Assembly (NCBI RefSeq): GCF_003144095.1
Contig: NZ_NSKH01000023.1
Span: forward strand, 1,162,511 to 1,226,510
Origin: Streptomyces sp. ICBB 8177
Lineage (GTDB): Bacteria; Actinomycetota; Actinomycetes; Streptomycetales; Streptomycetaceae
Length of the DNA stretch: 64,000 nucleotides
Direction: 5' to 3'
The position numbers and the translations under genes are program-made. Positions 55,695 through 63,650 of the stretch are shown here, in pieces. A model generated the notes under the pieces. That model was not told where the DNA came from. It ran no database searches and worked only from the letters and a program-made list of their open reading frames with translations. Within the stretch, counting starts at the first letter, position 1. Every line of letters begins with the position of its first letter.

Positions 55695-56423
55695 ATGGCA
55701 GGCACCGCCGGCAGGGGCGGCGCGGGCAAGAGCCTGGTCCGCGCCACCCTCGCCATCCACGAACCGCCGGTCGGCTACAGCACGACGCCCGGCGCGCTGA
55801 TCAAGACCTTCGACTTCGACTTCAACCCCTCCCAACTGGCGCTCAGCCGCCGCGCGCAGTGGAAGACCACGCCGACCGCGGCGGTACGCGACGGCGCGCT
55901 GCCGGAGTTCATGGGGCCGGAGCCGCGGGAGATGACGGTCGAGATCTTCCTCGACTCCTCCGACGACCCGGGCGGCACGTCCGTGCTGAAGAAGGTCGAG
56001 GCGCTCTTCTCCTGCTGCGAGGTGACCGCCCGCAGTATCGCCGCCAAGCAGCCCTCCACCCCCTGGGTGGTCTTCCAGTGGGGCTCGTTCTCCACGGCGC
56101 GCTTCACCGCGTACGTCACCTCGGTCGACGCCACGTACTCGCTGTTCGGCACGACGGGTGTGCCGATCCGGGCCACCTGCCAGACCCACCTGCACGAGAT
56201 CCCCAGCACCACCAAGGGCCAGAACCCCACCTCCGGCGCGCTCACCGCACGCCGTGTGCACCGCGTGGTGGCCGGCGACTCGCTCCAGTCGCTGGCCTGG
56301 CGCGAGTACGGGGACGCCACGGCGTGGCGCGCGATCGCCGAGGCCAACGCCATCGACGACCCCTCGCGGTTGCCGACCGGGGTCGAACTCGTCCTGCCCG
56401 CGGCCGAGGAGGTGCGTTCCTGA
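55695..56423 (+). CDS. CIS baseplate protein with LysM domain
   Basis: This 242-residue protein has an N-terminal baseplate part (KTFDFDFNPSQLALSRRAQW; MGPEPREMTVEIFLDSSDDP) and a C-terminal LysM-like module (VHRVVAGDSLQSLAWREYGD; IAEANAIDDPSRLPTG). It corresponds to Afp7/Pvc7-type hub proteins that bridge tube and spike, where LysM acts structurally. The start is ATG 55695 with GGGAG upstream. Its TGA shares one base with the spike ATG (TGATG). Confidence 0.9.
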   Translation: MAGTAGRGGAGKSLVRATLAIHEPPVGYSTTPGALIKTFDFDFNPSQLALSRRAQWKTTPTAAVRDGALPEFMGPEPREMTVEIFLDSSDDPGGTSVLKKVEALFSCCEVTARSIAAKQPSTPWVVFQWGSFSTARFTAYVTSVDATYSLFGTTGVPIRATCQTHLHEIPSTTKGQNPTSGALTARRVHRVVAGDSLQSLAWREYGDATAWRAIAEANAIDDPSRLPTGVELVLPAAEEVRS

Positions 56424-58315
56424 TGCCACCCGTCGCCTACTCCAGCGTCATCCACGTCACCTTCGGCGGCGCGCCCGTGCCGCCCGAACTCGCCGGGCTG
56501 CTCGTCGACGGCTGGGTCGACCTGGGCGCGGGGGTGCCCGGCGCGTTCCGGGTGACCTTCCGCGACCCGCACCACATGGTCCTGGCCAAGCTGGGCGTCA
56601 AGATCGGCACACCGGTCGTGCTGGCCCCCGTCGCCGACGGCAAGGGCGCCTCCTCACCGCTGCTCACCGGTGAGGTCACGGGCCTGGAGACCGACTACGA
56701 CGGCACCGGCACGTTCACCGTCGTGCGCGGCTACGACCCGGGCCACCGCATGATGCGGCAGCGCAGGGTGGCCGCGTACCGCAACCGCACCGCCTCGGAC
56801 ATCGCCCGCAAGCTCGCGGCGGCCGACGGCGTGGCCATCGGTTCCATCGAGTCGACCAGCACCGTCTACGACTTCGTCAGCCAGCCCAACATCACCGACT
56901 GGGACTTCCTGGCCCGCCTGGCCGACGAGAACGAGATGGTGATGTCCCTGGACCCCGAGGGGCGCTTCCGCTTCGTCAAGCCGGACCCGGCGTCCGGCGC
57001 GCCCCCGACCGGCACCCCCGGCGAGAAGAGCCCGTTCGTGCTCCAGGCCGGCACCGACGTGCTGCGCTGCCGGGCCGCCGTCACCTCCGCCGACCAGGTG
57101 GCCAGGACCGAGGCGCGCGGCTGGGACGTGCTGGCCAAGAAGACGCTCACCGCGACGGCGGCCGCCACCGCCAACCCGGGCATCGACATCGGCACCACAC
57201 CGCAGCGGGTCACCGCCGCGTTCGGAGCGGCCGAACTCGTCGAGACCGACCTGCCGTTGGACCACCCCACCGAGGTCACCCGGGCCGCCGACGCCCTGCG
57301 CGACGACGTGACCGGCTCCTTCGCGGAACTGGAGGTCGTGGTGCGCGGCAACCCCCGTCTGCGGCCCGGCGTCCCCGTCACGCTGACCGACGTGGGCACG
57401 CCGTTCGAGGGCAAGTACACGACTACCTCCGTGCGCCATGTCTTCGGCGACAGCAGGCACTACGAGACCTGGGTGACCGTCAGCGGCCGCCAGTGGCGCT
57501 CCCTGTACGGCCTGACCTCCGGCGGCGGCGTGCCCTCGTCCCGGGTGCCGAGCGTGGCCAACGCGCTCGTCACCGACGTGACCGACCCGCTCAAGCAGGG
57601 CCGCGTCAAGCTCCAGTTCCCGTGGCTGGACGACAGTTACGTGAGCGACTGGACGCGTACCGCGCAGCTCGGCGGCAAGGCGGGCGGCGGGATCTTCCCG
57701 TACGACGTGGGGGACGAGGTGCTGGTGGCCTTCGACCGCGGCGCGCTGGACCACCCGTTCGTCATCGGCGGCCTGTACAACGGCAAGGACCACCCGACGC
57801 CGGTGCCCGACGTGCCGCTGTACGACGGGCTGCGCAACGCCGCCGCCCGGCACACCCTCTCCGACCGGCACGGCAACCGGGTCGACCTGCTCAGCCAGTC
57901 CACCGGCCGCAAGTCGGGTGTACGGGTGGCCACCGGGGACGACCGGCTCACCGTCAACCTGGACCGCACCAGGACCGAGATCACCGTGGACAGCGCGGGC
58001 GCCGTCAGCATCAAGGGCGCCACGTCCGTGTCGGTGGAGGCCGGCGCGGACCTGTCCCTGAAGGCGGGCGGCGCACTGTCCCTGGAGAGCGCCGGGCCGC
58101 TCAGCGTCAAGTCCGCCTCCGTGCTCAACCTCAGCGCCACCGAATCCGTCAGTGTCGAGGCGCTGGGCGCGCTCAGCCTCAGCGCGCTGACCGAGGCGAC
58201 CCTGACGTCCGGCGCGAGCGTCCAGATCGACGCGGTCGCCGACGTCGGCGTCCGGGCCGTCACCGTACCCCTGCAAGGAGTGGTCCTCATCAACGACGTC
58301 CCGGTGCCCCTGTGA
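56423..58315 (+). CDS. CIS spike protein (VgrG/gp27-gp5-like)
   Basis: This 630-residue protein combines a gp27-like hub (about 1-350; RNRTASDIARKLAAADGV and SQPNITDWDFLARLADENEM) and a gp5 OB fold (about 380-455; DPLKQGRVKLQFPWLDDSYV, GDEVLVAFDRGALDHPFVIG). A repetitive C-terminal stem (about 520-620) reads SIKGATSVSVEAGADLSLKA and onward, with alternating Ser/Ala/Leu/Val strands that should form a trimeric beta-helix needle. It pierces the target membrane. The start is ATG 56423, overlapping the LysM gene stop by one base. Confidence 0.94.
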   Translation: MPPVAYSSVIHVTFGGAPVPPELAGLLVDGWVDLGAGVPGAFRVTFRDPHHMVLAKLGVKIGTPVVLAPVADGKGASSPLLTGEVTGLETDYDGTGTFTVVRGYDPGHRMMRQRRVAAYRNRTASDIARKLAAADGVAIGSIESTSTVYDFVSQPNITDWDFLARLADENEMVMSLDPEGRFRFVKPDPASGAPPTGTPGEKSPFVLQAGTDVLRCRAAVTSADQVARTEARGWDVLAKKTLTATAAATANPGIDIGTTPQRVTAAFGAAELVETDLPLDHPTEVTRAADALRDDVTGSFAELEVVVRGNPRLRPGVPVTLTDVGTPFEGKYTTTSVRHVFGDSRHYETWVTVSGRQWRSLYGLTSGGGVPSSRVPSVANALVTDVTDPLKQGRVKLQFPWLDDSYVSDWTRTAQLGGKAGGGIFPYDVGDEVLVAFDRGALDHPFVIGGLYNGKDHPTPVPDVPLYDGLRNAAARHTLSDRHGNRVDLLSQSTGRKSGVRVATGDDRLTVNLDRTRTEITVDSAGAVSIKGATSVSVEAGADLSLKAGGALSLESAGPLSVKSASVLNLSATESVSVEALGALSLSALTEATLTSGASVQIDAVADVGVRAVTVPLQGVVLINDVPVPL

Positions 58316-58761
58316 TGGCCGAGCAGTTCGTCGGTTCGGGCTGGGCGTTCCCGCTGCGCATCGGCCCCACCGGAGGCATCGCCCTGGTCAGCGGGGAACG
58401 CGAGATCGAGGAGGCGGTCCGGCTGGTGCTCGCCACCGCGCCGGGGGAGCGCCCCATGCGCCCGGAGTTCGGCTGCGCCATCCACGACCTGGTCTTCGCA
58501 CCCGTCAACGAGGCCACCGCGGGCCGCATCCAGCACGAGGTGTACGCCAGCCTGGACCGCTGGGAACCGCGCATCGAGGTGCACGACGTGGAGGTGACCG
58601 CGGGGGCGGAACAGGGGGTGCTCCACATCGACGTGCGCTACTCGATCCGCGGCACCAACAACCCGCGCAGCCTCGTCTTCCCCTTCTACGTCATCCCCTC
58701 CCACGACGAGCCAGAGCCCGGGTCCGCAGGCGGCGGACCGGCCACCGAAAGCGACCTGTAG
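58315..58761 (+). CDS. CIS baseplate wedge protein (gp25-like)
   Basis: This 148-residue protein has the gp25/GPW lysozyme-like baseplate fold (FPLRIGPTGGIALVSGEREI; EEAVRLVLATAPGERPMRPE; FGCAIHDLVF) that nucleates sheath assembly. The C-terminal 20 residues are acidic/Gly-rich. The ATG at 58315 shares one base with the spike stop. The next gene follows without a gap. Confidence 0.93.
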   Translation: MAEQFVGSGWAFPLRIGPTGGIALVSGEREIEEAVRLVLATAPGERPMRPEFGCAIHDLVFAPVNEATAGRIQHEVYASLDRWEPRIEVHDVEVTAGAEQGVLHIDVRYSIRGTNNPRSLVFPFYVIPSHDEPEPGSAGGGPATESDL

Positions 58762-60720
58762 ATGGCACTGCCCTCCCCCAACCTCGACGACCGGCGCTTC
58801 CAGCAGTTCGTGGACGACGCCAAGCGCTACATCCAGCAGCGCGCCCCGGAGTGGACCGACCACAACGTGTCCGACCCCGGTGTGACGCTGGTGGAGACCG
58901 TCGCGCACATGGCCGACCAGATCGTCTACCGGCTCAACCGGGTGCCGGAGAAGAACCACCTGGCCTTCCTCGACCTGGTGGGCATCACCCTCTTCCCGCC
59001 GTCGGCCGCCCGCACCGACCTGACGTTCTGGCTCGCGGCGCCGCAGGAGGACCCCGTGGTGCTGCCGGCCGGCACCGAGGTCGCCACCGTGCGCACCGAG
59101 AGCGAGGAGGGCGTCGTCTTCGCCACCGAGCGCAAACTGAGCGTCGTGCCGTGCTCCCTCGGCCACGTCGTCGTGCAGCACACCGGCGAACCCGTCCAGG
59201 ACCACACCACGGACCTCGACGAGGGCAAGGACCTGCTCTGCTTCAACGAGGCCCCGCGCCCCGGTGACTGCCTGCTGCTGGGCCTGACCGCCGCCGTGCC
59301 GCACTGCGCGGTCGCGCTCACCCTCGACAGCCGCGTCGACGGCGTCGGCGTCGACCCCCGGCAGCCGCCGCTGGTGTGGGAGGCGTGGACCGAGGACGGC
59401 TGGACCGCGTGCGAGGTCGACCGCGACGGCACCGGCGGCCTCAACCGGCCCGGCGAGGTCGTCCTGCACGTCCCCGGCACCCACGCCCTCTCCCGCGCGG
59501 GCGGACAGGAGGCGGGCTGGCTGCGCTGCCGCGTCACCGAACCGCTGGCCAACCAGCCCTTCTACACCACGTCGCCGACCGTGCGCTCCGCCGCCGCGTT
59601 CACCATCGGCGGCACCACCTCCGCCGTGCACGCCGACACCGTGACCGACGAGGCGCTCGGCGAGTCCACCGGCATCCCCGGACAGCGGCTGCGGCTCGCC
59701 CACGCACCGGTGGTCGCGGGCGACCCGGCGGTGCTGCTGCAGACGGCCGACCACGACGGCTGGAGCGACTGGAGCGTCGTCCCGCACTTCGCCGCCTCGG
59801 GACCTCAGGACCGGCACGTCACCCTCGACGCCGCCACCGGCGAGATCGCCTTCGGCCCCGCCGTACGCGAACCCGACGGCTCCCTGCGGCAGTACGGCGC
59901 CGTTCCCCCCAAGGGCGCCGTCATCCGCGCCCGCCGCTACCGTACCGGGGGCGGGCGCGCGGGGAACGTCGCGCGGGGCGCCATCCAGGTGCTGCGCGGC
60001 TCCGTGCCGTACGTCGCCTCGGTCACCAACCGGGAGGCCGCGACCGGCGGGGTCGACGGCGAGACGGTGGAGGAGGCCAAGGTCCGCGCCCCCATCACCC
60101 TGCGCGCCCAGGAGCGCGCGGTGACACTCCGGGACTACGAGGAACTCGCCCGCCGCGCCGCGCCGGAGACCGCGCGCATCACCTGCCTGCCCGGCGACGA
60201 GGGCGAACACGGCTCGTACGCGGTGCGGGTGCTCGTGGTGCCGCAGGCGGTCCCGGACCCCGGCGGACGGCTGCGCTTCGAGCAACTCGTCCCCGACGAC
60301 GCCCTGTTGGACCGCATCACCCGCCACCTCGACGAGCGCCGCCTGATCGGTACCCGGCTCGCCGTCGGCCCGCCCTTCTACCAGGGCGTCACCGTCGTCG
60401 CGACGCTGCACGCCTTCCGCGGCGCCGACACCGACCGGGTGCGCAAGCAGGCCCACGACGCCCTCTACCGGCACCTCGACCCGCTCACCGGCGGGATCGG
60501 CGGAACCGGCTGGAAGTTCGGGCGCCCGGTGCAGGCGGGAGAGGTCTTCGCGGTGCTGCAACGCGTGCCCGGCGTCGAACTCGTCGACGAGGTGCTGCTG
60601 CACCCGGCCGACCCGCTGACCGGCAAGCGCGGTGAGGCGACCGACCGGATCGACCTGGACGCGCCGTCCCTGGTCTTCTCCTTCGACCACCGGGTCCGCG
60701 TGATCGGGGACGGCTCGTGA
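58762..60720 (+). CDS. CIS baseplate assembly protein (gp6/J-like)
   Basis: This 652-residue protein matches the large putative baseplate assembly family of eCIS clusters (Afp11/Pvc11). It has APEWTDHNVSDPGVTLVETV, MADQIVYRLNRVPEKNHLAF, and in the C-terminal part RAQERAVTLRDYEELARRAA and GGTGWKFGRPVQAGEVFAVL. It forms the wedge ring. ATG 58762 directly follows the gp25-like stop, and its end overlaps the next gene by four bases. Confidence 0.93.
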   Translation: MALPSPNLDDRRFQQFVDDAKRYIQQRAPEWTDHNVSDPGVTLVETVAHMADQIVYRLNRVPEKNHLAFLDLVGITLFPPSAARTDLTFWLAAPQEDPVVLPAGTEVATVRTESEEGVVFATERKLSVVPCSLGHVVVQHTGEPVQDHTTDLDEGKDLLCFNEAPRPGDCLLLGLTAAVPHCAVALTLDSRVDGVGVDPRQPPLVWEAWTEDGWTACEVDRDGTGGLNRPGEVVLHVPGTHALSRAGGQEAGWLRCRVTEPLANQPFYTTSPTVRSAAAFTIGGTTSAVHADTVTDEALGESTGIPGQRLRLAHAPVVAGDPAVLLQTADHDGWSDWSVVPHFAASGPQDRHVTLDAATGEIAFGPAVREPDGSLRQYGAVPPKGAVIRARRYRTGGGRAGNVARGAIQVLRGSVPYVASVTNREAATGGVDGETVEEAKVRAPITLRAQERAVTLRDYEELARRAAPETARITCLPGDEGEHGSYAVRVLVVPQAVPDPGGRLRFEQLVPDDALLDRITRHLDERRLIGTRLAVGPPFYQGVTVVATLHAFRGADTDRVRKQAHDALYRHLDPLTGGIGGTGWKFGRPVQAGEVFAVLQRVPGVELVDEVLLHPADPLTGKRGEATDRIDLDAPSLVFSFDHRVRVIGDGS

Positions 60721-61265
60721 GGGGCTCCGTGGACGACCTGCCGTCGTCCTCGCCGATCGCCTCGATGCTGCCCGCCGTCTTCGCCGACGACGACCTCGCG
60801 CAGCGCTTCGTCGCCGGCCTCGACGACGTCATCGCGCCGATCCTCGTCGTCCTCGACTGCCTGGACTCCTACTTCACGCCGTCACTGGCGCCCGTCGACT
60901 TCACCCGCTGGCTCGGCGAGTGGGTCGGCGCGGAGACCGACGGCACCGAACCCGAGGCCCGGCTGCGCGCGGCGGTCGCCGCCGCCGCGTACCTGCACCG
61001 CGTCCGGGGCACCCGGCGCGGTCTGTCCGAGGCGATACGGCTGGCCTTCGGCGTCGAGCCGGAGATCACCGAGAGCGGCGCGGCCGACTGGCGGGCCCGG
61101 CCGCTCGGCCCGTTCCCCGGCGAGCGGCGCCCCCGGCTGCACGTGGCGCTGACGCTCCCGGACCCGACCCCGGCCGACGAGCACCGCCTGGACACGCTGG
61201 TCGCGGCCGCCCGCCCGGCCCACATGCCCTACACGGTCCAGGTGACCGCCGAAAGGAAGCCCTAG
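60717..61265 (+). CDS. CIS baseplate/tail protein (gp7/P2 I-like)
   Basis: This 182-residue protein has the short phage-tail-protein motif FTRWLGEWVGAETDGTEPEA and RLRAAVAAAAYLHRVRGTRR, then LSEAIRLAFGVEPEITESG, as in the small partner of the gp6-like wedge protein (Afp12/Pvc12 N-terminal part). It is much shorter than Pvc12, consistent with a reduced baseplate without fibre attachment. The start GTG 60717 overlaps the previous stop. The next gene starts 2 bases after its stop. Confidence 0.88.
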   Translation: MRGSVDDLPSSSPIASMLPAVFADDDLAQRFVAGLDDVIAPILVVLDCLDSYFTPSLAPVDFTRWLGEWVGAETDGTEPEARLRAAVAAAAYLHRVRGTRRGLSEAIRLAFGVEPEITESGAADWRARPLGPFPGERRPRLHVALTLPDPTPADEHRLDTLVAAARPAHMPYTVQVTAERKP

Positions 61266-61267
61266 AG

Positions 61268-62611
61268 ATGACCAGGCAGACCTCCGGCACCCGCCCGGAA
61301 CGGGAGCGGGCCCGCAACTGCGCCGAGTGCGGCACCCCGGCCGAACCGGGACAGCCGTTCTGCGACGCCTGCGGCGCCGTACTCGGCTGGACCTCGCCCC
61401 CACGCGGTGCGCAGCAGCCACGGGAGGACGGCGGCCCCGACGCGCCCGACCCGCACGAGGGCGTCGCCGTTCCGCCACAGGGCCGTCCCGCCGACCCGGA
61501 CGACGAGCCCACCGAGCCGCTTCCCCCGGCCGTCTCGGCGACGGGCCCGGCCGGCCGACCGCCCGCCGGCGAGCCGGGCGCCCCCGCGGCGGACGTCCCC
61601 CCTGTGGGGCTCCACCCGGCCGACGCAGCCGCGGTGGACGTCGCGGCGGCCAACGCCCCCGCCGCGGCCGCCGCCATGGACGCCGCGGCCGTGGACGCCG
61701 CCGCCCTCGAAGCCGCCGAGCGGGCCAGGCAGCTGCTGATCCCGGTCGCCGACACCGAGCCGCAGGCCCCGCCGGTGCCGTCCGTCGCCCCCGTGCTGCC
61801 CGGCCGCCCGCTCACCGACCGGCCGCAGGTGCGCGCTCCCGGACCGGAGTACGGGGCCGAGGGCGGCATCCCGTGCCCGTGGTGCCACATCCCCAACCGG
61901 CCTGACCGGCACTTCTGCGGGCGCTGCGCGATGCCGATGGCGGGCAGTCCGGCGGCGCCGGAGCGGCGGCTGTCCTGGTGGCGGCGGCTGCTGGACCGCC
62001 GCAACCAGCCCGCGCCGTGGGCGGGGCAACGCCCGCGTCTGAACCGCGGGTTCGGCCGCGTCCTCAACTGGGTGGTCGGCGCGGTCGTGCTCGCCCTGCT
62101 GATCACCGCCGGGCTCAACACCGGCACGGCCGTGCAGGCGGTGCGCGACCACTTCGCCAAGCGCGCCCCCGTGCGCCCGGACCAGTTCGGCGCCTCCCGC
62201 TCGTACGCCGGCCACGGGCCGCAACTCGCGTTCGACGAGATCAGCAACACCTGGTGGGCGCCTGGCGTCTCCCAGTCGGGAACGGGGGAGTGGCTGGAGG
62301 CCCGCTTCGACCAGCCGACCCGCCTGCTGGACCTGATCATCACGCCCGGCGAGTCGACCGAGGCGGCCCAGCTCTCGCAGTCCGCGCTCCCGCACCGGAT
62401 CGACGCGGTCATCACCACGGCGGACGGCAGGACCACCACCCGGTCCATCGTCCTGGACGAGGGCGCGGGACCGCAGCAGCGCGCGTTCCACGCCGACAAC
62501 GTGACGGCGGTGCGGTTCGTCCTGCAATCGGCCTACGGCGCGGCCCCCGACAAGCAAGTGGCCATCGCCGAGGTCGAGTTCTTCGGCCCCTCCAACGGCA
62601 ACGGGGCCTGA
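61268..62611 (+). CDS. CIS-cluster membrane protein: zinc ribbons, one TM, extracytoplasmic glycan-binding-type domain
   Basis: This 447-residue protein has two zinc ribbons (CAECGTPAEPGQPFCDACG, about 17-35; CPWCHIPNRPDRHFCGRC, about 203-220) separated by an acidic Pro/Ala-rich linker. One membrane segment lies at about 265-290 (VVGAVVLALLITAGL). The C-terminal beta domain (about 300-447; YAGHGPQLAFDEISNTWWAP; VAIAEVEFFG) resembles discoidin/NPCBM or NADase-type glycan-binding domains. Streptomyces CIS studies describe a membrane partner, CisA, at the CIS cluster; this gene is a candidate orthologue, unverified. It ends the structural operon. Confidence 0.82.
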   Translation: MTRQTSGTRPERERARNCAECGTPAEPGQPFCDACGAVLGWTSPPRGAQQPREDGGPDAPDPHEGVAVPPQGRPADPDDEPTEPLPPAVSATGPAGRPPAGEPGAPAADVPPVGLHPADAAAVDVAAANAPAAAAAMDAAAVDAAALEAAERARQLLIPVADTEPQAPPVPSVAPVLPGRPLTDRPQVRAPGPEYGAEGGIPCPWCHIPNRPDRHFCGRCAMPMAGSPAAPERRLSWWRRLLDRRNQPAPWAGQRPRLNRGFGRVLNWVVGAVVLALLITAGLNTGTAVQAVRDHFAKRAPVRPDQFGASRSYAGHGPQLAFDEISNTWWAPGVSQSGTGEWLEARFDQPTRLLDLIITPGESTEAAQLSQSALPHRIDAVITTADGRTTTRSIVLDEGAGPQQRAFHADNVTAVRFVLQSAYGAAPDKQVAIAEVEFFGPSNGNGA

Positions 62612-62612
62612 C

Positions 62613-62647
62613 GGCGCCCGCGCGCGGGGCGGGGGAGCGGGGGCGCC
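62613..62647. terminator. Hairpin between convergent genes at the CIS end
   Basis: GGCGCCC (62613-62619) pairs with GGGCGCC (62641-62647) between the last CIS gene and the minus-strand DUF6204 gene. Confidence 0.4.
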
Positions 62648-62650
62648 GGG

Positions 62651-63010
62651 TCAGGCCTTCCCCGCCGTCCCCGCCCGGCGCTGCCGCCTGCCCAACGGAG
62701 CCTGGCTGAGGTCCTCGGCCTGGGACCTGAGATTCCGGTAGCCGTAGCCGCGGCTGTCCAGCCACGCCTTCGCGGCCTCCTCGGCGCGTTCGGTGGCGAG
62801 CAGGATGTCCGCCTCCTCCTCGCCCGTGTCCGAGAACCGGAAGGTGAAGGCCGAGCGCGCCGCCAGGTCGTAGCTCAGGTGCCCCTCGGGGGTGAAGGCC
62901 GCGCGCAGGACGTCGTGCTCGGCGGCCCGCGCCAGCAGTTCGGCCCGCTGGTCGGCGCCGAGTCCGTCGAAGACGCCGCGCACGGTGACGCGGAAGGTAC
63001 GAGTGCTCAT
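62651..63010 (-). CDS. DUF6204-type protein of unknown function
   Basis: This 119-residue protein begins STRTFRVTVRGVFDGLGADQ and has the blocks FTPEGHLSYDLAARSAFTFR and WLDSRGYGYRNLRSQAEDLS typical of the small DUF6204 family in Streptomyces. It is predicted to be a cytosolic alpha/beta (ferredoxin-like) fold; no activity is known to me. The ATG at 63010 overlaps by ATGA the stop of a weak open frame upstream. It is convergent with the CIS operon and marks its edge. Confidence 0.8.
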   Translation of the reverse strand: MSTRTFRVTVRGVFDGLGADQRAELLARAAEHDVLRAAFTPEGHLSYDLAARSAFTFRFSDTGEEEADILLATERAEEAAKAWLDSRGYGYRNLRSQAEDLSQAPLGRRQRRAGTAGKA

Positions 63011-63264
63011 TCGGCGACCCTAGCCAGCGGCCCCGACGGGCTCCACCGGGTTTTTGAGGCGCGCGAGCCGCCTCCCCCGCGGTCGAGTGCCGCGCCCGGC
63101 GCGAGTGCTTCCGCATCCCCCGACCCTCCGACCGCCCGTCGCGTCCACTCCGGTTGAGCCGCCGCCAACTCCCCCAACAGGGCGGCGACTTCAGGCGTGG
63201 TGCCTCCTGGGACGTGCCCGGGGCGGATCGGCCGGAACGCGAAGCAGCGGCCTGGGACTTGCAT
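63007..63264 (-). CDS. Doubtful small hypothetical protein
   Basis: An 85-residue frame from ATG 63264 whose stop overlaps the DUF6204 start (ATGA). The first 45 residues (CFAFRPIRPGHVPGGTTPEV; LLGELAAAQPEWTRRA) look coding, with high GC3; the rest is low complexity with rare codons. It could be a real coupled gene, a decayed one, or chance. Confidence 0.3.
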   Translation of the reverse strand: MQVPGRCFAFRPIRPGHVPGGTTPEVAALLGELAAAQPEWTRRAVGGSGDAEALAPGAALDRGGGGSRASKTRWSPSGPLARVAE

Positions 63265-63650
63265 CGTCCACCGGCTGGTCACCGCCAACGGCCATACCGC
63301 CGCGCTGCCCCCGGGCGGCGGGCTCACCGCCACCCTCACGATGCCCGCGCCACGGACGCCGTACCGCCGCACCGGTGCAAACCGGACGGCTGGAAATCGA
63401 CGTCCGGCCCGAGACCTGAACGGGTTCTTAACCTTTCGTCAGCCACACTGCTGCGCGATCGGCCACGCTCCGGCGGGCCGGTCGCGCATGTGCCACGTGG
63501 CCCATCCCGCGCGCGGAGCTGAACCCGGCAGCAGCGCCCGCGACCCGGCCGGCCGCCGTACCACCCCGTTCGCGCGCGCCGTTCACGAGACCCGCGCGCG
63601 TACGGGCAGCCAGGCAACATCACATCCAACCCCACACTCCTGGAGTGATC
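63265..63650. other. Poorly coding region, possible gene remnant
   Basis: No intact gene is seen. On the plus strand, about 63262-63419 reads like the broken end of a beta-sandwich enzyme in two frames (VTANGHTAALPPGGGLTATL, then VQTGRLEIDVRPET before a stop). The remaining bases up to the DoxX gene show only its ribosome binding site. Confidence 0.3.

Noticed and set aside
57637..60690. 1017-residue minus-strand frame opposite the spike and baseplate genes
   Set aside because: Shadow of strongly supported CIS genes.
43542..62611. Prophage or type VI secretion system
   Set aside because: No head, packaging, integration or lysis genes and no TssJLM/ClpV membrane-complex genes; the gene set fits a CIS.
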